The translations under genes and the position numbers were made by a program. Shown piece after piece: positions 34,700-42,578 of a DNA stretch of 64,000 bases (within the stretch, counting starts at the first letter, position 1; every line of letters starts with the position of its first letter). The notes under the pieces are model-generated. The model saw nothing but the letters and a program-made list of their open reading frames with translations. It was not told where the DNA came from and ran no database searches. This DNA is from a virus, in the IMG/VR virus record IMGVR_UViG_3300050821_007134, positions 1 through 64,000 of that record. The stretch is one strand, 5' to 3'.

Positions 34700-35004
34700 T
34701 TCTTTCTCTCCTTTATTCGTTGCATTCTTTGATGGAGGGATTCAGCCCTACGTGTTTTCATTTCCATGACCTTTTCGTCTTTCTCAAGATCTTCATCCCA
34801 TTGATAAAGAGAGTATCCGCCATAGTAAACGTGCAGAATTGCTTGGGCATCTTCCTCAGATACGTGAGGAGGCTTCATGCCAGCTTCTTCCATTAAACTC
34901 AAAAACTTATTTGCCATGTCTTGGCTGCTGTCGGCATATTTGAATTGTATTTGATGATCGGTAAGAAATCTATGAATTTTACTTAACATCTCTTCGCGTT
35001 TCAT
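34696..35004 (-). CDS. Unknown helical protein, 102 aa
   Basis: Start at ATG 35004, coupled as TGATG to the small membrane peptide upstream; a TTG 39 bases earlier is less likely. Helical with a basic C-terminus (RRAESLHQRMQRIKERKK). No family is recognised. Confidence 0.7.
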   Translation of the reverse strand: MKREEMLSKIHRFLTDHQIQFKYADSSQDMANKFLSLMEEAGMKPPHVSEEDAQAILHVYYGGYSLYQWDEDLEKDEKVMEMKTRRAESLHQRMQRIKERKK

Positions 35005-35099
35005 CACTTTTCCCCATTTGGCGGCGGCCAGATGATCATACAAACAACGACCACGAAAGCAAAGACAAGAATTCTAAAAGCTGCTTCCTTTAAGGTCAT
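35004..35099 (-). CDS. Putative membrane peptide, 31 aa
   Basis: ATG at 35099 with one hydrophobic segment rich in Val and Phe. Its stop overlaps the next start (TGATG). The SD is weak, so the coupling is the main support. Confidence 0.45.
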   Translation of the reverse strand: MTLKEAAFRILVFAFVVVVCMIIWPPPNGEK

Positions 35100-35195
35100 C
35101 GAACCATGGTACCAAAACTATTCACTATTTGCAACCATTCATTCTGAAGTGAATAGGCAAGATCATGCCATGAAACGTTGCCTAATGTTGCTCGA

Positions 35196-35525
35196 TCAGA
35201 AGTTGTTATTATTTGGCTTCTTGTGTCTAATCTTCTTGGGAAGGCGATGATCCTGAAGCATATGACCGAAACTATCTTCCAAATTGGTAAATTTGTACAT
35301 GATATGACTCATATTAAGAATCCATAGCGCCGAAAAATATAACCCAGCACTAGTGTTCGGGTTTCCTCGTTCTAAGCTCATGACCGTAGGGCGTGAAACT
35401 GACATCTTCTCAGCAACTTGCGCGATGGTCAAATTCTGTCTGCGACGCGCCATTCTTAGGAGTTCGCCTAGCTTCTTTAATGTGTCTTCCGCTGAACTTT
35501 GTAAATAAACCATAATGGAAACCAT
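35196..35525 (-). CDS. XRE-family transcription regulator
   Basis: 109 aa. A helix-turn-helix of the Cro/CI/XRE type lies at about residues 18-58 (LGELLRMARRRQNLTIAQVAEKMSVSRPTVMSLERG), then a C-terminal extension of about 50 residues for oligomerisation. The gene is preceded by an 8-6-8 inverted repeat (35545-35566) within a control region, which suggests autoregulation. It probably represses the flanking small-gene operons. No toxin partner is visible. Confidence 0.85.
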   Translation of the reverse strand: MVSIMVYLQSSAEDTLKKLGELLRMARRRQNLTIAQVAEKMSVSRPTVMSLERGNPNTSAGLYFSALWILNMSHIMYKFTNLEDSFGHMLQDHRLPKKIRHKKPNNNNF

Positions 35526-35984
35526 TGTTGCACATAATGGCTAAAATGTAAACAATACTTTACATTATCGCGAAACCTACCGCTCGTTCTTGTCCAGATT
35601 TATGGGGTAAAAACTGGATTTTTTGTCAGGTTAAAAGCTTACAAATTGGGACAAAAAGTCAGGTATAAACCTGACAAATGTTTAAACATTTTAGGCCCTT
35701 TTATGCGCAAATAAGCTCCTTGTATGTATACGTGTATAATTCGAATCAATAAAATCAAGTAGTTACAAGGATATACACGTTATACGTGACAGGTGGCAGG
35801 AATATATACATTTGGGACAATTTCGTGAATATCGGGACAAAATTTGTCCCGATTTCGTGCGGAGAATAAGGTCTTCAATCTCCGCATTACTGGTTAATAG
35901 GATCGCGATTATGCCTTAATCAGTCGTGTAAGTGTTTGATTTAAAAACCTTATATAGGACGATTATAAGGTAATCGGGTCAATA
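35526..35984. promoter_or_regulatory. Regulatory region upstream of XRE gene
   Basis: No gene seen in 459 bases. Inverted repeats: AATGTAAA/TTTACATT (35545-35566); GTCAGGT/ACCTGAC (35658-35675); a 16-bp palindrome AAATGTTTAAACATTT (35676-35691), similar to the operators at 24.9 kb; TATACGTGTATA-type elements near 35728-35790; and an 11-bp stem with one central base (35831-35853). Several may bind the XRE protein, or form a replication or transcription control site. Confidence 0.55.
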
Positions 35985-36296
35985 TTAGACCTTAATAGGA
36001 TCTTTATTAGGGTCAACTAAAGCTTCGTTGGCCATCTTTTCGACTTCGTCTATTGTGCGGCTCTCGTACATAACGACCCTTGGGTCTGGCTGCCTCTTGG
36101 CGGGCCAGTAAAGCCATCCAGGGCCAAGTTTCTTAAGAGCAGTTTCTAACTTCGCTATTCGTTCGGAGGCCTCTTTATTGACCGCGTGGGCTCCGGCCAC
36201 GAAAGCACACCAGCGAACGTCAGTGGGATCTGTGACCATGTGCTTGATATTTTCGTAGTCTTTGGCCCAAAGTTCGATCTGTTCTTGAGTGATCAT
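35985..36296 (-). CDS. Unknown protein, 103 aa
   Basis: Soluble and helical, with a central Trp/Pro-rich stretch (GPGWLYWPAKRQPDP). Starts by ATGA overlap with the gene upstream. No family is recognised. Confidence 0.7.
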   Translation of the reverse strand: MITQEQIELWAKDYENIKHMVTDPTDVRWCAFVAGAHAVNKEASERIAKLETALKKLGPGWLYWPAKRQPDPRVVMYESRTIDEVEKMANEALVDPNKDPIKV

Positions 36297-36547
36297 TCGT
36301 CACCTTGTTCCAATTCTTCAATTTCTTTTAAAACTTTTCTGGCATACTCGCAGCCAGGCTCAGCGATTAATCGTTCAAGATATTGTTCATGATTGCCCGC
36401 TTCTGTAATAGGATTAACTGCTTCAGCTCTGATGAATTCTTTAGCGCGATTCAAGGCTTGTTGTAACCTGTTAGCCTTTCTAAAGCTGTATTCCCACGAG
36501 CAATACGGACCATGATCATTTACTCCTGGGCAGCACTCTTTTTTCAT
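36293..36547 (-). CDS. Unknown protein with Cys-rich N-terminus, 84 aa
   Basis: N-terminal KKECCPGVNDHGPYC suggests a metal knuckle, followed by helices. ATGA overlaps on both sides. No family is recognised. Confidence 0.7.
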   Translation of the reverse strand: MKKECCPGVNDHGPYCSWEYSFRKANRLQQALNRAKEFIRAEAVNPITEAGNHEQYLERLIAEPGCEYARKVLKEIEELEQGDE

Positions 36548-36741
36548 TCTTCGCCTCTTTCGAGTTCGATTGTAACTTCTACCCTCATGTTGACAATGAG
36601 ATATTCCTTACAGCTCGGGCATTCCATCTCAATCCAGTGGCCATTGTTTTCTTGAACCATGCTGGCTGGGTAAAATCTCCATCCATTAATGAGAATTTTA
36701 CACTTTGGGCATTTACCCCAAGTGAGCTTATTAGTGTTCAC
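36544..36741 (-). CDS. Small zinc-ribbon protein, 65 aa
   Basis: Start probably at GTG 36741, overlapping the upstream stop as GTGA; a TTG 18 bases earlier is the alternative. CPKC and CPSC pairs form a zinc ribbon. Function unknown. Confidence 0.7.
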   Translation of the reverse strand: MNTNKLTWGKCPKCKILINGWRFYPASMVQENNGHWIEMECPSCKEYLIVNMRVEVTIELERGEE

Positions 36742-36980
36742 TTTGGCGCCAAAAACCAAAAGGGTCTTATGCGACCAATTCTCTTTAGAATTTTACGCAA
36801 AAATTCAACGGTATGAACGAAAGCTATAGTTGGAAGTGAAATCAAACCTAATATTGAATATCCGAGAGTAAGTTTTGACCATCGGAAATCTCTCCATCCT
36901 GGCCAACTATCCATAAACATGGCTCCAGGAATAAATCCTATCGCGATCCAGAATATCGTTATCAAAACAAACGCAACCAT
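36738..36980 (-). CDS. Small membrane protein, 80 aa
   Basis: Start at ATG 36980 with GGAGG before it (a TTG at 37004 is less likely). Two membrane segments (about 4-24 and 40-62) and a basic tail. It follows RNA element B directly, which may affect its expression. Confidence 0.75.
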   Translation of the reverse strand: MVAFVLITIFWIAIGFIPGAMFMDSWPGWRDFRWSKLTLGYSILGLISLPTIAFVHTVEFLRKILKRIGRIRPFWFLAPK

Positions 36981-37005
36981 GTGTCCTCCAAAAAAGTAAA
37001 TCAAA

Positions 37006-37187
37006 GGGCCGGACGCTAACCCGGCTCGTTACCAGACAACCTAAGAGATCAGAGCCACGGGTAACCACTTAGACTCCCGGACTTAGGTAGTGCATGTCTC
37101 TTGGCTAATGATCGCTCAGTTCGCCAGCATTACCACGCTGCTCTTTGACGACGGCTGCTTCGCGGGGAGAAGCATATTGCACTAACC
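37006..37187 (-). ncRNA. Structured RNA element B (unclassified, paired with element A)
   Basis: Gene-free, minus strand. From 5': GGTTAGTGCAAT (37187-37176); a GCTTC/GAAGC hairpin with 7-base loop (37157-37173); AAGAGCAG (37145-37138); AAGAGAC (37102-37096); and a terminal hairpin (37006-37027) with GAGC, TNGCG and GCCC matching element A. The 5' strand pairs with GCACTACC (37093-37086) as an 8-bp helix with one bulged T. The sequence differs from A while pairing is kept, which supports a real RNA. The element is about 95 bases shorter than A, and sequence upstream of 37187 may form a further pseudoknot (37198-37191 with 37156-37148). Confidence 0.6.
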
Positions 37188-37235
37188 CAGGCACCGTCTT
37201 TGGAGTTTCTCATGAATTTAAAGGAGGATCAAGAA

Positions 37236-38069
37236 TTATTTATAAAGTTGTTTGCCCGTGGCGTCAAAGTATTTGATGCCGGTTAGAACATTCCCTTCAA
37301 TGACTTTATCGCCATTAATGGCCGCTTCTCGGCGGTATTCCAACTCGACATTTCTAACGCGGGACAATAATGGATTTGAGAACCTAAGTTCATATGGGAT
37401 TGAAAGGTCATAGATGGCGGTCCGGTTGGCACCTAAGAACTTGGTTCCCGGCGGAAGGACATTCAAATATTCTTGCACTAAAGCAAAAAGCCGCCCATCG
37501 ATATCGTAATGGCCAGGATTGCTAGTGTCCATGTAATTATGTAGGATTCTGGCTTCCGCCCAAAATTCACCTTCGGGAAGGATCAAATTAGTTGAACCAA
37601 GGGTTTTACCCATTTCGCCTTCCTTGATTGAAAAATCAAGTTTTTCGGCTTCTTCGGCTTTATCCAAAATGATATGTGGGAAGAAAAATACGGCACTTTT
37701 CGGGAGTTCTCCAGGCATGATGGCAAGTTTTATAGAAGACATGGTAGCGAGACTAGAAAGAATCCAACCCTTCTCGGCCAGGTCATTTGCTACTTTAGAC
37801 AATTCTTGCAGACCAAGGTCGACATTGTTGTTTGCTACGACGACGCTGAAAAATACGGCCCGACCGGTAACTTCACCATCTTTGGTGACAAGTAGATTTT
37901 TCTCGATTTTTGATAGGGCGGCTTTTGCCTTATCAGTAAGGTACTTTGAGGCATTTTCCGTATGATCGTCAATTTGAAGGGCACTGCCCTTTGTGATGGT
38001 TTTCTCGCTGGCCTTCAGGGTCTCGTTTACTTCCTCGATTAATTTTTCTAAGTTTTCTTGGTTTTCCAT
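37236..38069 (-). CDS. Unknown protein, 277 aa
   Basis: Soluble, acidic N-terminal helix (about 1-60), then a mixed alpha/beta body (LGLQELSKVANDLAEKGWILSS) and a beta-rich end. It could be a virion or assembly protein, but no family is recognised. AAGGAG precedes the ATG. It lies just before RNA element B on the same strand. Confidence 0.75.
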   Translation of the reverse strand: MENQENLEKLIEEVNETLKASEKTITKGSALQIDDHTENASKYLTDKAKAALSKIEKNLLVTKDGEVTGRAVFFSVVVANNNVDLGLQELSKVANDLAEKGWILSSLATMSSIKLAIMPGELPKSAVFFFPHIILDKAEEAEKLDFSIKEGEMGKTLGSTNLILPEGEFWAEARILHNYMDTSNPGHYDIDGRLFALVQEYLNVLPPGTKFLGANRTAIYDLSIPYELRFSNPLLSRVRNVELEYRREAAINGDKVIEGNVLTGIKYFDATGKQLYK

Positions 38070-38226
38070 AAGTTCTCCTTTGCCCCCTTATATCAGAACT
38101 CTTATAAATGGCATTTTAATATTAATTTTGAAATTTTTTGATGAGTAGTTTCAGGGGTTTAATAAAATTAATACGAAAAGTGCAATTTTCCACCTTTATT
38201 AATTTATTAAAGGATTTTATCGCGAA
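38070..38226. other. AT-rich gap with near-palindrome
   Basis: A short gene-free gap, very AT-rich. Positions 38193-38213 form a near-perfect inverted repeat (CCTTTATTAA with TTATTAAAGG, one mismatch) on the downstream side of the 74-aa gene. It may be a terminator or operator. Confidence 0.35.
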
Positions 38227-38451
38227 TCATCTCTTCTTAGACTTGGCTGACAAGATTACTTGTCTTTTTAAAATCTTTACGTAGTCTTGAGCCTGTTTTT
38301 CAGAGTAAAAAATCCTTTTTAATTTCCTTTTGCCATTAAAAACAAAATAGTGATACCCTGTGCCAACGCAGTCGTCTTCACCTTGATCTTCGCAAGCCAT
38401 ATAACTTCGATACGTGTACTTGTATTCCTCTATCACTATTTTGTAACTCAT
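38227..38451 (-). CDS. Unknown protein, 74 aa
   Basis: Basic, with aromatic strands and a GEDDCVGTGYHYFVF loop. It is the last gene of its overlap group. No family is recognised. Confidence 0.65.
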   Translation of the reverse strand: MSYKIVIEEYKYTYRSYMACEDQGEDDCVGTGYHYFVFNGKRKLKRIFYSEKQAQDYVKILKRQVILSAKSKKR

Positions 38452-38645
38452 TTCTTCTTCCTTTGGTTGTGTTCGGCAGCGATCCGTTCAAAATATCCGA
38501 GATCCCTTAAAATCGGGGTTGACCAGTGTTCAGGTTCATTTTCATGTTTTTTAAGCAGCGCGTCAAGTTCTTCATTGGACATGGACAGCATTTTGTCCAA
38601 AACCTCGATTGCCATTTGGGTCCCTGATTTTTTCTTAGAGCGCAT
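38448..38645 (-). CDS. Unknown helical protein, 65 aa
   Basis: Start chosen at ATG 38645 (MRSKKKSG), within the end of the zinc-finger gene. Lys/Glu-rich and helical (MLSMSNEELDALLKKHENEPEH). No family is recognised. Confidence 0.7.
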   Translation of the reverse strand: MRSKKKSGTQMAIEVLDKMLSMSNEELDALLKKHENEPEHWSTPILRDLGYFERIAAEHNQRKKK

Positions 38646-38811
38646 TATCTTTGTCCTTTTTGACTTTTCCTTCACCTTTGCAATTCGCGCAAGGTTGCGG
38701 AACTGGTTCCCAACAACCATCAAAGGAATTATAGGCCGAATCCGGAACTGGGTCAACCCCGGAGCCATCGCAAATATGGCAAGTTTCCATGTCATTAGGT
38801 GACCGCTTCAT
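38635..38811 (-). CDS. Small DnaJ-type zinc-finger protein, 58 aa
   Basis: ATG at 38811. CHICDGSG (residues 11-18) and CANCKGEG (41-48) are DnaJ-type CxxCxGxG repeats forming a zinc finger. It overlaps the next gene. One of several free-standing zinc knuckles in this arm. Confidence 0.7.
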   Translation of the reverse strand: MKRSPNDMETCHICDGSGVDPVPDSAYNSFDGCWEPVPQPCANCKGEGKVKKDKDNAL

Positions 38812-38860
38812 AAGTCCTTCTTTTTGCTTGAGTTTTTATAGGTGTCATTGAGTGACATTA

Positions 38861-39223
38861 TCAGTCTATCCGGCCATGGCCAAGTGGATTGCGTAAATAT
38901 TCAGAATAATTCATAGCAGCATCCCTTACCCTTTGATCTGGGTCCTTTAGGGCCTTGCGCCAAAAACCGCTGGCTTTTGACTGTTTGGTCAAATAAGCCA
39001 CAAATCGCTCATACCAGACTGAACTAGTGGCGGCATATTCCAAAATCTTGTTTGGGCACTTCGGATGCCGTAAAATGGCCTTCCGATTTTGCCACTGATC
39101 CATTCGAACGAAACGATCCTCAGTCGGTTCCAAGGTCGACATGAAAAATTCGGAAAATTGGGCTTCCGTGGGTTCCGCCGCCATAAAGGCCTTCAGGGTC
39201 GGATAGTCAAATATTTTACGCAT
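38861..39223 (-). CDS. Unknown protein, 120 aa
   Basis: Helical, with a regular pattern of about 30-residue units near the C-terminus (FWRKALKDPDQRVRDAAMN) reminiscent of a HEAT/Armadillo repeat. It is the first leftward gene at the strand-switch region, with AGGAGGAC before the ATG. Function unknown. Confidence 0.75.
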   Translation of the reverse strand: MRKIFDYPTLKAFMAAEPTEAQFSEFFMSTLEPTEDRFVRMDQWQNRKAILRHPKCPNKILEYAATSSVWYERFVAYLTKQSKASGFWRKALKDPDQRVRDAAMNYSEYLRNPLGHGRID

Positions 39224-40075
39224 AAGTCCTCCTATCCTTTCACCATACCCCTATGGAATTTCTTTGTCAAGGGATTATATGCTAGCGCATATATTTGCTA
39301 CGAAATCGGGCTATTTTATATGACATCGCATATATTCTATGCGATCATGCAGAAATACTATCAATGGTATTTTTGGGGCCGGAAGTGGGCTCTGAATCGA
39401 GCTGGCGGGCGGAATTCAGTGGAAGGGTGGATTGGGCCGGGCTGTCACGGAACTCGTTACTATGCCCTATCCTGGCTCATTTCTGGCCCCTTTATAGCGT
39501 GGTATCGGGACTGTGGCGGCCCGGTTAAGGTATGGATATAATTTTGGGAAAAATTTTTATAGCTATGGATATAAGAAAAATTTTGGAAATTTTATAGTGA
39601 TTCGATGTCCTAGTACATTAGACCCTTGCCTCGGCTGTATACCTACCTACCGGACGACTCGTTTTCCTGACTGATTCCAATAGGATAGACGTTTTAGGTG
39701 CTGTCTAATGTGTGTACAGACTGTCAACTGATTAATCGTGCCAATGATAGCTGTCTGGTTCTACATACATACGAGCTGTCTAGTTTATCCACAAGTGTCA
39801 ACGAATGTGTGTACAGTGCTCTTCCCCTTGCAATAGCCGTACCATGTTGTTTGACCATAAGTTAGACAGTGGTGGCGGTTGCTTATATTGGGTCTGGTTG
39901 GCCTAATCACATATAGGGCCAGCAAACGACCAGCCATTAGACATTGACTAATAGTTCGACACATTGACGCGTGCCATATGCGCCACGGCGCGGCGTGGCT
40001 GGCACGGGCCATGCAAATACTAATTATGAGACATACGCGGGCCACGGACTAAGGCCCTTCCCCTTAGGAGGCATT
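39224..40075. other. Strand-switch intergenic region, candidate replication origin
   Basis: 852 bases with no convincing gene; long plus-strand frames here lack SD and typical protein composition. All genes left of it run left and all right of it run right. Contents: an ATCGCATA/TATGCGAT inverted repeat (39325-39345); AT-rich runs at 39530-39600; AATGTGTGTACAG twice (39707-39719, 39804-39816); CTGTCTA repeats; and TTATCCACA (39785-39793), a perfect DnaA box. This suits an origin plus divergent promoters, by inference. Confidence 0.5.
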
Positions 40076-40156
40076 ATGTTAAAGCTTTTGAAAAGATGGT
40101 TTAGAATACGCAATACCGAGCATGTTAAAGATCAGTTAGACCTAATTGAGCAATAG
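40076..40156 (+). CDS. Small basic peptide, 26 aa
   Basis: Perfect AGGAGG, 4 bases before ATG 40076. Sequence MLKLLKRWFRIRN, amphipathic and basic, then an acidic end. It leads the rightward arm; AGGAGAG follows for the LuxR-type gene. Membrane-active or regulatory peptide is possible. Confidence 0.65.
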   Translation: MLKLLKRWFRIRNTEHVKDQLDLIEQ

Positions 40157-40164
40157 GAGAGAAT

Positions 40165-40419
40165 ATGAATACATTAGAGCTACGTGTCAAATTAGAAGAG
40201 GCTGGCCTGACTGTACGCCAAACAGAGGTCGTCTTATTGGTCGCTCAAGGCCTGTCAAACAAAGAAGTAGGCAACCAGCTATTTATCGCGCCAAAGACAG
40301 TCAAGTTTCACCTAACGACTGTTTATGGCCTGTTAGGCGTCAAAAGCAGGGCTCAATTAATCGTTTGGTGTGTACCACACTTGTACACTCCCATCATTCG
40401 AATAGAGGAGGCTGTATGA
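40165..40419 (+). CDS. LuxR/GerE-type DNA-binding protein
   Basis: 84 aa, almost only a helix-turn-helix domain: LTVRQTEVVLLVAQGLSNKEVGNQLFIAPKTVKFHLTTVY matches the GerE/LuxR C-terminal domain (LTxREXEVLxLxAxGxSNKEIAxxL...TVKxHLxxIY). There is no receiver domain, so it may bind DNA constitutively or need a partner. As one of the first rightward genes it is a likely early regulator of the arm. AGGAGAG precedes the ATG. Confidence 0.85.
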   Translation: MNTLELRVKLEEAGLTVRQTEVVLLVAQGLSNKEVGNQLFIAPKTVKFHLTTVYGLLGVKSRAQLIVWCVPHLYTPIIRIEEAV

Positions 40420-40508
40420 TTAAAGTATTGCCAATGGATGCCAGCACGGAGTCAATTCAATATTGGCGTTCGATGGGTTATACAATCCAGTTTGTGCAAA
40501 CAAAATAG
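40416..40508 (+). CDS. Unknown small protein, 30 aa
   Basis: ATG at 40416 overlaps the stop of the LuxR-type gene (ATGA), and GAGG lies upstream. Sequence is soluble (VLPMDASTESIQYWRSMGYTI). Supported mainly by coupling. Confidence 0.55.
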   Translation: MIKVLPMDASTESIQYWRSMGYTIQFVQTK

Positions 40509-40661
40509 GCAAAGCTTCGCCGTCCAGCGTAGTTTGCTTGTTTAAAATAAATGTGGTCGCGTGTGTGGTGTGTAAATAGGGGCCTTTTTGGCATTGTTTC
40601 GCGTGGCAAGTAAAGCAATTGTAACGGCATTTGTGAGGTAACTATATGAAAGAATTAGTAA

Positions 40662-40853
40662 ATGCGTCAATACATAGTGTTTAGGGCTGATTTACAGCTA
40701 TTCGACTCATACGGCCAGCCGTGTATTGTCGAGGCTACTAACTTAAAGAATGCTCAATACATTGCAGTCAGGGCCTTTGGTTATGATCTAGGCAATATAC
40801 CGCTATCGGTTATTAGGTCAATTCGAGTCAGGCCATACAAGGAGGCTATCTAA
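40662..40853 (+). CDS. Unknown protein, 63 aa
   Basis: Beta/alpha pattern with FRADLQLFDSYGQPC at the start. It ends KEAI because AAGGAGGC, the SD of the next gene, is encoded in its last codons. No family is recognised. Confidence 0.65.
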   Translation: MRQYIVFRADLQLFDSYGQPCIVEATNLKNAQYIAVRAFGYDLGNIPLSVIRSIRVRPYKEAI

Positions 40854-41068
40854 TGTTTGGTTATAGCTTAGTCAAGACTTCCATTCTAACTGAATTAGTC
40901 AATGTATCTACGGAGGCCCTCGACCATGTTGAGGCTAACGGAGGTTTTCTAAATGAGAAGAGGACCTTTGCAAGTGATGGTAATAATAAGGCCATTCAAG
41001 CGCATTGGAATTTATTTCATACTCTAACTAGGCGTTTCTTCTCATTAAAATACAAACTGTTAAAATAG
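40853..41068 (+). CDS. Unknown protein, 71 aa
   Basis: TAATG overlap with the gene before. Helical, Asn/Leu-rich. No family is recognised. Confidence 0.65.
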   Translation: MFGYSLVKTSILTELVNVSTEALDHVEANGGFLNEKRTFASDGNNKAIQAHWNLFHTLTRRFFSLKYKLLK

Positions 41069-41123
41069 TGCTAAAGTTTTTAAACAATCTCCCGATAAGT
41101 TAGATAGAAACAAAGGGGGTTAT

Positions 41124-41432
41124 ATGAGACAGTCTTTAAATGCCGATACAAGAGTCATACTAACTTTAGGGCTTGTCAATTTACTATCGACCATTAAGCT
41201 ATATGAGTCCGAGGTCCGTACCATTGGCGGTTATGGCATTGCAGTTGACCATCATCTAACAGACGCTGTTAACACTGCTATAGACACTCACAAGGCCAAT
41301 TTTAAAAGGGCCACACAAGAAACCTTGTCAACACATGCCGGTTTTATTCAAGAGTACGATGAAATAGTAGACCGAGCGTTACAATTGACAGCCATGCCAG
41401 TTAGTGTTTTTGAATCTTATCAATTTTCATAA
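41124..41432 (+). CDS. Unknown helical protein, 102 aa
   Basis: GGGGG precedes the ATG. Long helices with a DTRVILTLGLVNLLST segment and His/Asp-rich middle. No family is recognised. Confidence 0.7.
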   Translation: MRQSLNADTRVILTLGLVNLLSTIKLYESEVRTIGGYGIAVDHHLTDAVNTAIDTHKANFKRATQETLSTHAGFIQEYDEIVDRALQLTAMPVSVFESYQFS

Positions 41433-41443
41433 GGGGGTTTAAA

Positions 41444-41800
41444 ATGAGTGCAAGAAGTTTTAAAATGAACGTTTTCAACCGTAACCAAGGCCAGATCAGA
41501 GTCGAGCGCTCGTTAGAGGCTCAAGGTGTCGTTACCCGCGTCCAGATGTACCAAACCATCATCGTTGAATATTGGGTTAACCACATTGGCCCTAGCCCTA
41601 CTATCGTCTTAAATTCGGGAGGCTATCGAACGGCGTCCACAAAGACAGCCATAAATCAGGCATTGAGTCAATTAGTCTTGCCATGGAATGTTATTCAACG
41701 CAAGGGTCAATGGCTTGTAACTAACGGCGTCAAGACCTTTGATTTTATTGACGGCATTCAATTGGACGCAACCGGCATTGTATTAAAGGAGGCTTCATAA
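41444..41800 (+). CDS. Unknown beta-rich protein, 118 aa
   Basis: Start ATG 41444 with GGGGG upstream. Val/Ile-rich strands (IIVEYWVNHIGPSPTIVLNS). It ends KEAS, again carrying the next gene's SD. No family is recognised. Confidence 0.7.
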   Translation: MSARSFKMNVFNRNQGQIRVERSLEAQGVVTRVQMYQTIIVEYWVNHIGPSPTIVLNSGGYRTASTKTAINQALSQLVLPWNVIQRKGQWLVTNGVKTFDFIDGIQLDATGIVLKEAS

Positions 41801-41955
41801 TGCCTAACCTATTGTTTTTAAAACTCAAAGACCACATAGGCCATAAAATTGAATGCGTTTACTACGGGCCAGCGGATAGCCCTTGCAATATAGCCATTGA
41901 ATGTGTCGATTGTTATATGGTTTTAGTTGACACTGACCTTGAGGAGATCAAATGA
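41800..41955 (+). CDS. Small Cys-containing protein, 51 aa
   Basis: ATG 41800 overlaps the previous stop (TAATG) and its own stop overlaps the next start. Four Cys (one at residue 19, others within PCNIAIECVDC). Possibly a metal-binding beta hairpin. Function unknown. Confidence 0.6.
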   Translation: MPNLLFLKLKDHIGHKIECVYYGPADSPCNIAIECVDCYMVLVDTDLEEIK

Positions 41956-42185
41956 AATACTATAAAGAACAATTAAATCAATTAGTTGACGACCATCCTT
42001 ATTTTAAATCAATTCAAGTTAGGGATACCGTAGGCAATTCGACTCATTGTCTGGCCTTAAATATTGAGTCAATCCCAATATTTATAGCATTTTTGAAAAA
42101 AGAACAAAAAAGACTAAAGAATTTAGAACAAACAGCCGAGAAGTCCAATGGAGGGAATGAGAATGAAAACCAAGATCACACTTAA
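41952..42185 (+). CDS. Unknown protein, 77 aa
   Basis: Coupled by ATGA. Helical Lys/Glu-rich end with a Gln/Asn-rich tail. No family is recognised. Confidence 0.65.
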   Translation: MKYYKEQLNQLVDDHPYFKSIQVRDTVGNSTHCLALNIESIPIFIAFLKKEQKRLKNLEQTAEKSNGGNENENQDHT

Positions 42186-42402
42186 CACGATGAAACTAAA
42201 TAATAAAACGCATCTCTTTGAACAAGTTGCAACCACGTCAATTGAGCAACCAACAATTAAACAAGCCGAGCGTTTCCTTAAGAGCTATCTCTATAAGTTT
42301 GACGCTATGCTTAGTAGTGGCCCTATCGACATTTGGTCAAAACGAACGGTAACTAAACAGGGCGAATACTTATTGCATGCCGAATTGAAGAGGGGCGCAT
42401 GA
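42163..42402 (+). CDS. Unknown protein, 79 aa
   Basis: Start taken at ATG 42163 because GGAGGG lies 8 bases before it; an in-frame ATG at 42148 overlaps this SD. Thr/Lys-rich soluble protein. No family is recognised. Confidence 0.65.
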   Translation: MKTKITLNTMKLNNKTHLFEQVATTSIEQPTIKQAERFLKSYLYKFDAMLSSGPIDIWSKRTVTKQGEYLLHAELKRGA

Positions 42403-42578
42403 ATTCGGTTTTCGTTGTTTCCATCGTTTTTGGCTTAGTCAGTCTAATAGGTGCCGCGTTTAGGCATTCATTAGGGCCATTGAAAAACTTCTTTGACACA
42501 TTGACCACATTCCTTGCATTGGCTGTACTGTTAACCGTGGCATTTACAATCGGAGTACAAGTTTGGGGCATTCGATGA
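42399..42578 (+). CDS. Small membrane protein, 59 aa
   Basis: ATGA overlap. Two hydrophobic helices (about 3-21 and 38-58) separated by a charged loop. Function unknown. Confidence 0.65.
   Translation: MNSVFVVSIVFGLVSLIGAAFRHSLGPLKNFFDTLTTFLALAVLLTVAFTIGVQVWGIR

Noticed and set aside
35032-35250. 72-codon plus-strand frame near the XRE gene
   Set aside because: It overlaps minus-strand coupled genes and has no SD or homology-like pattern.
37006-37187. RNase P or tmRNA identity for elements A and B
   Set aside because: An AAGTCCGGG string in B recalls RNase P but lies near the wrong end, and no conserved P4 core or tag sequence is present.
39089-39541. A 150-codon plus-strand frame at the strand switch
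   Set aside because: It overlaps the minus-strand gene at 39223, has no SD and its composition is not protein-like.
40646-40684. A 12-codon leader peptide before the gene at 40662
   Set aside because: Only a weak SD and no sign of attenuation structures; left unannotated.
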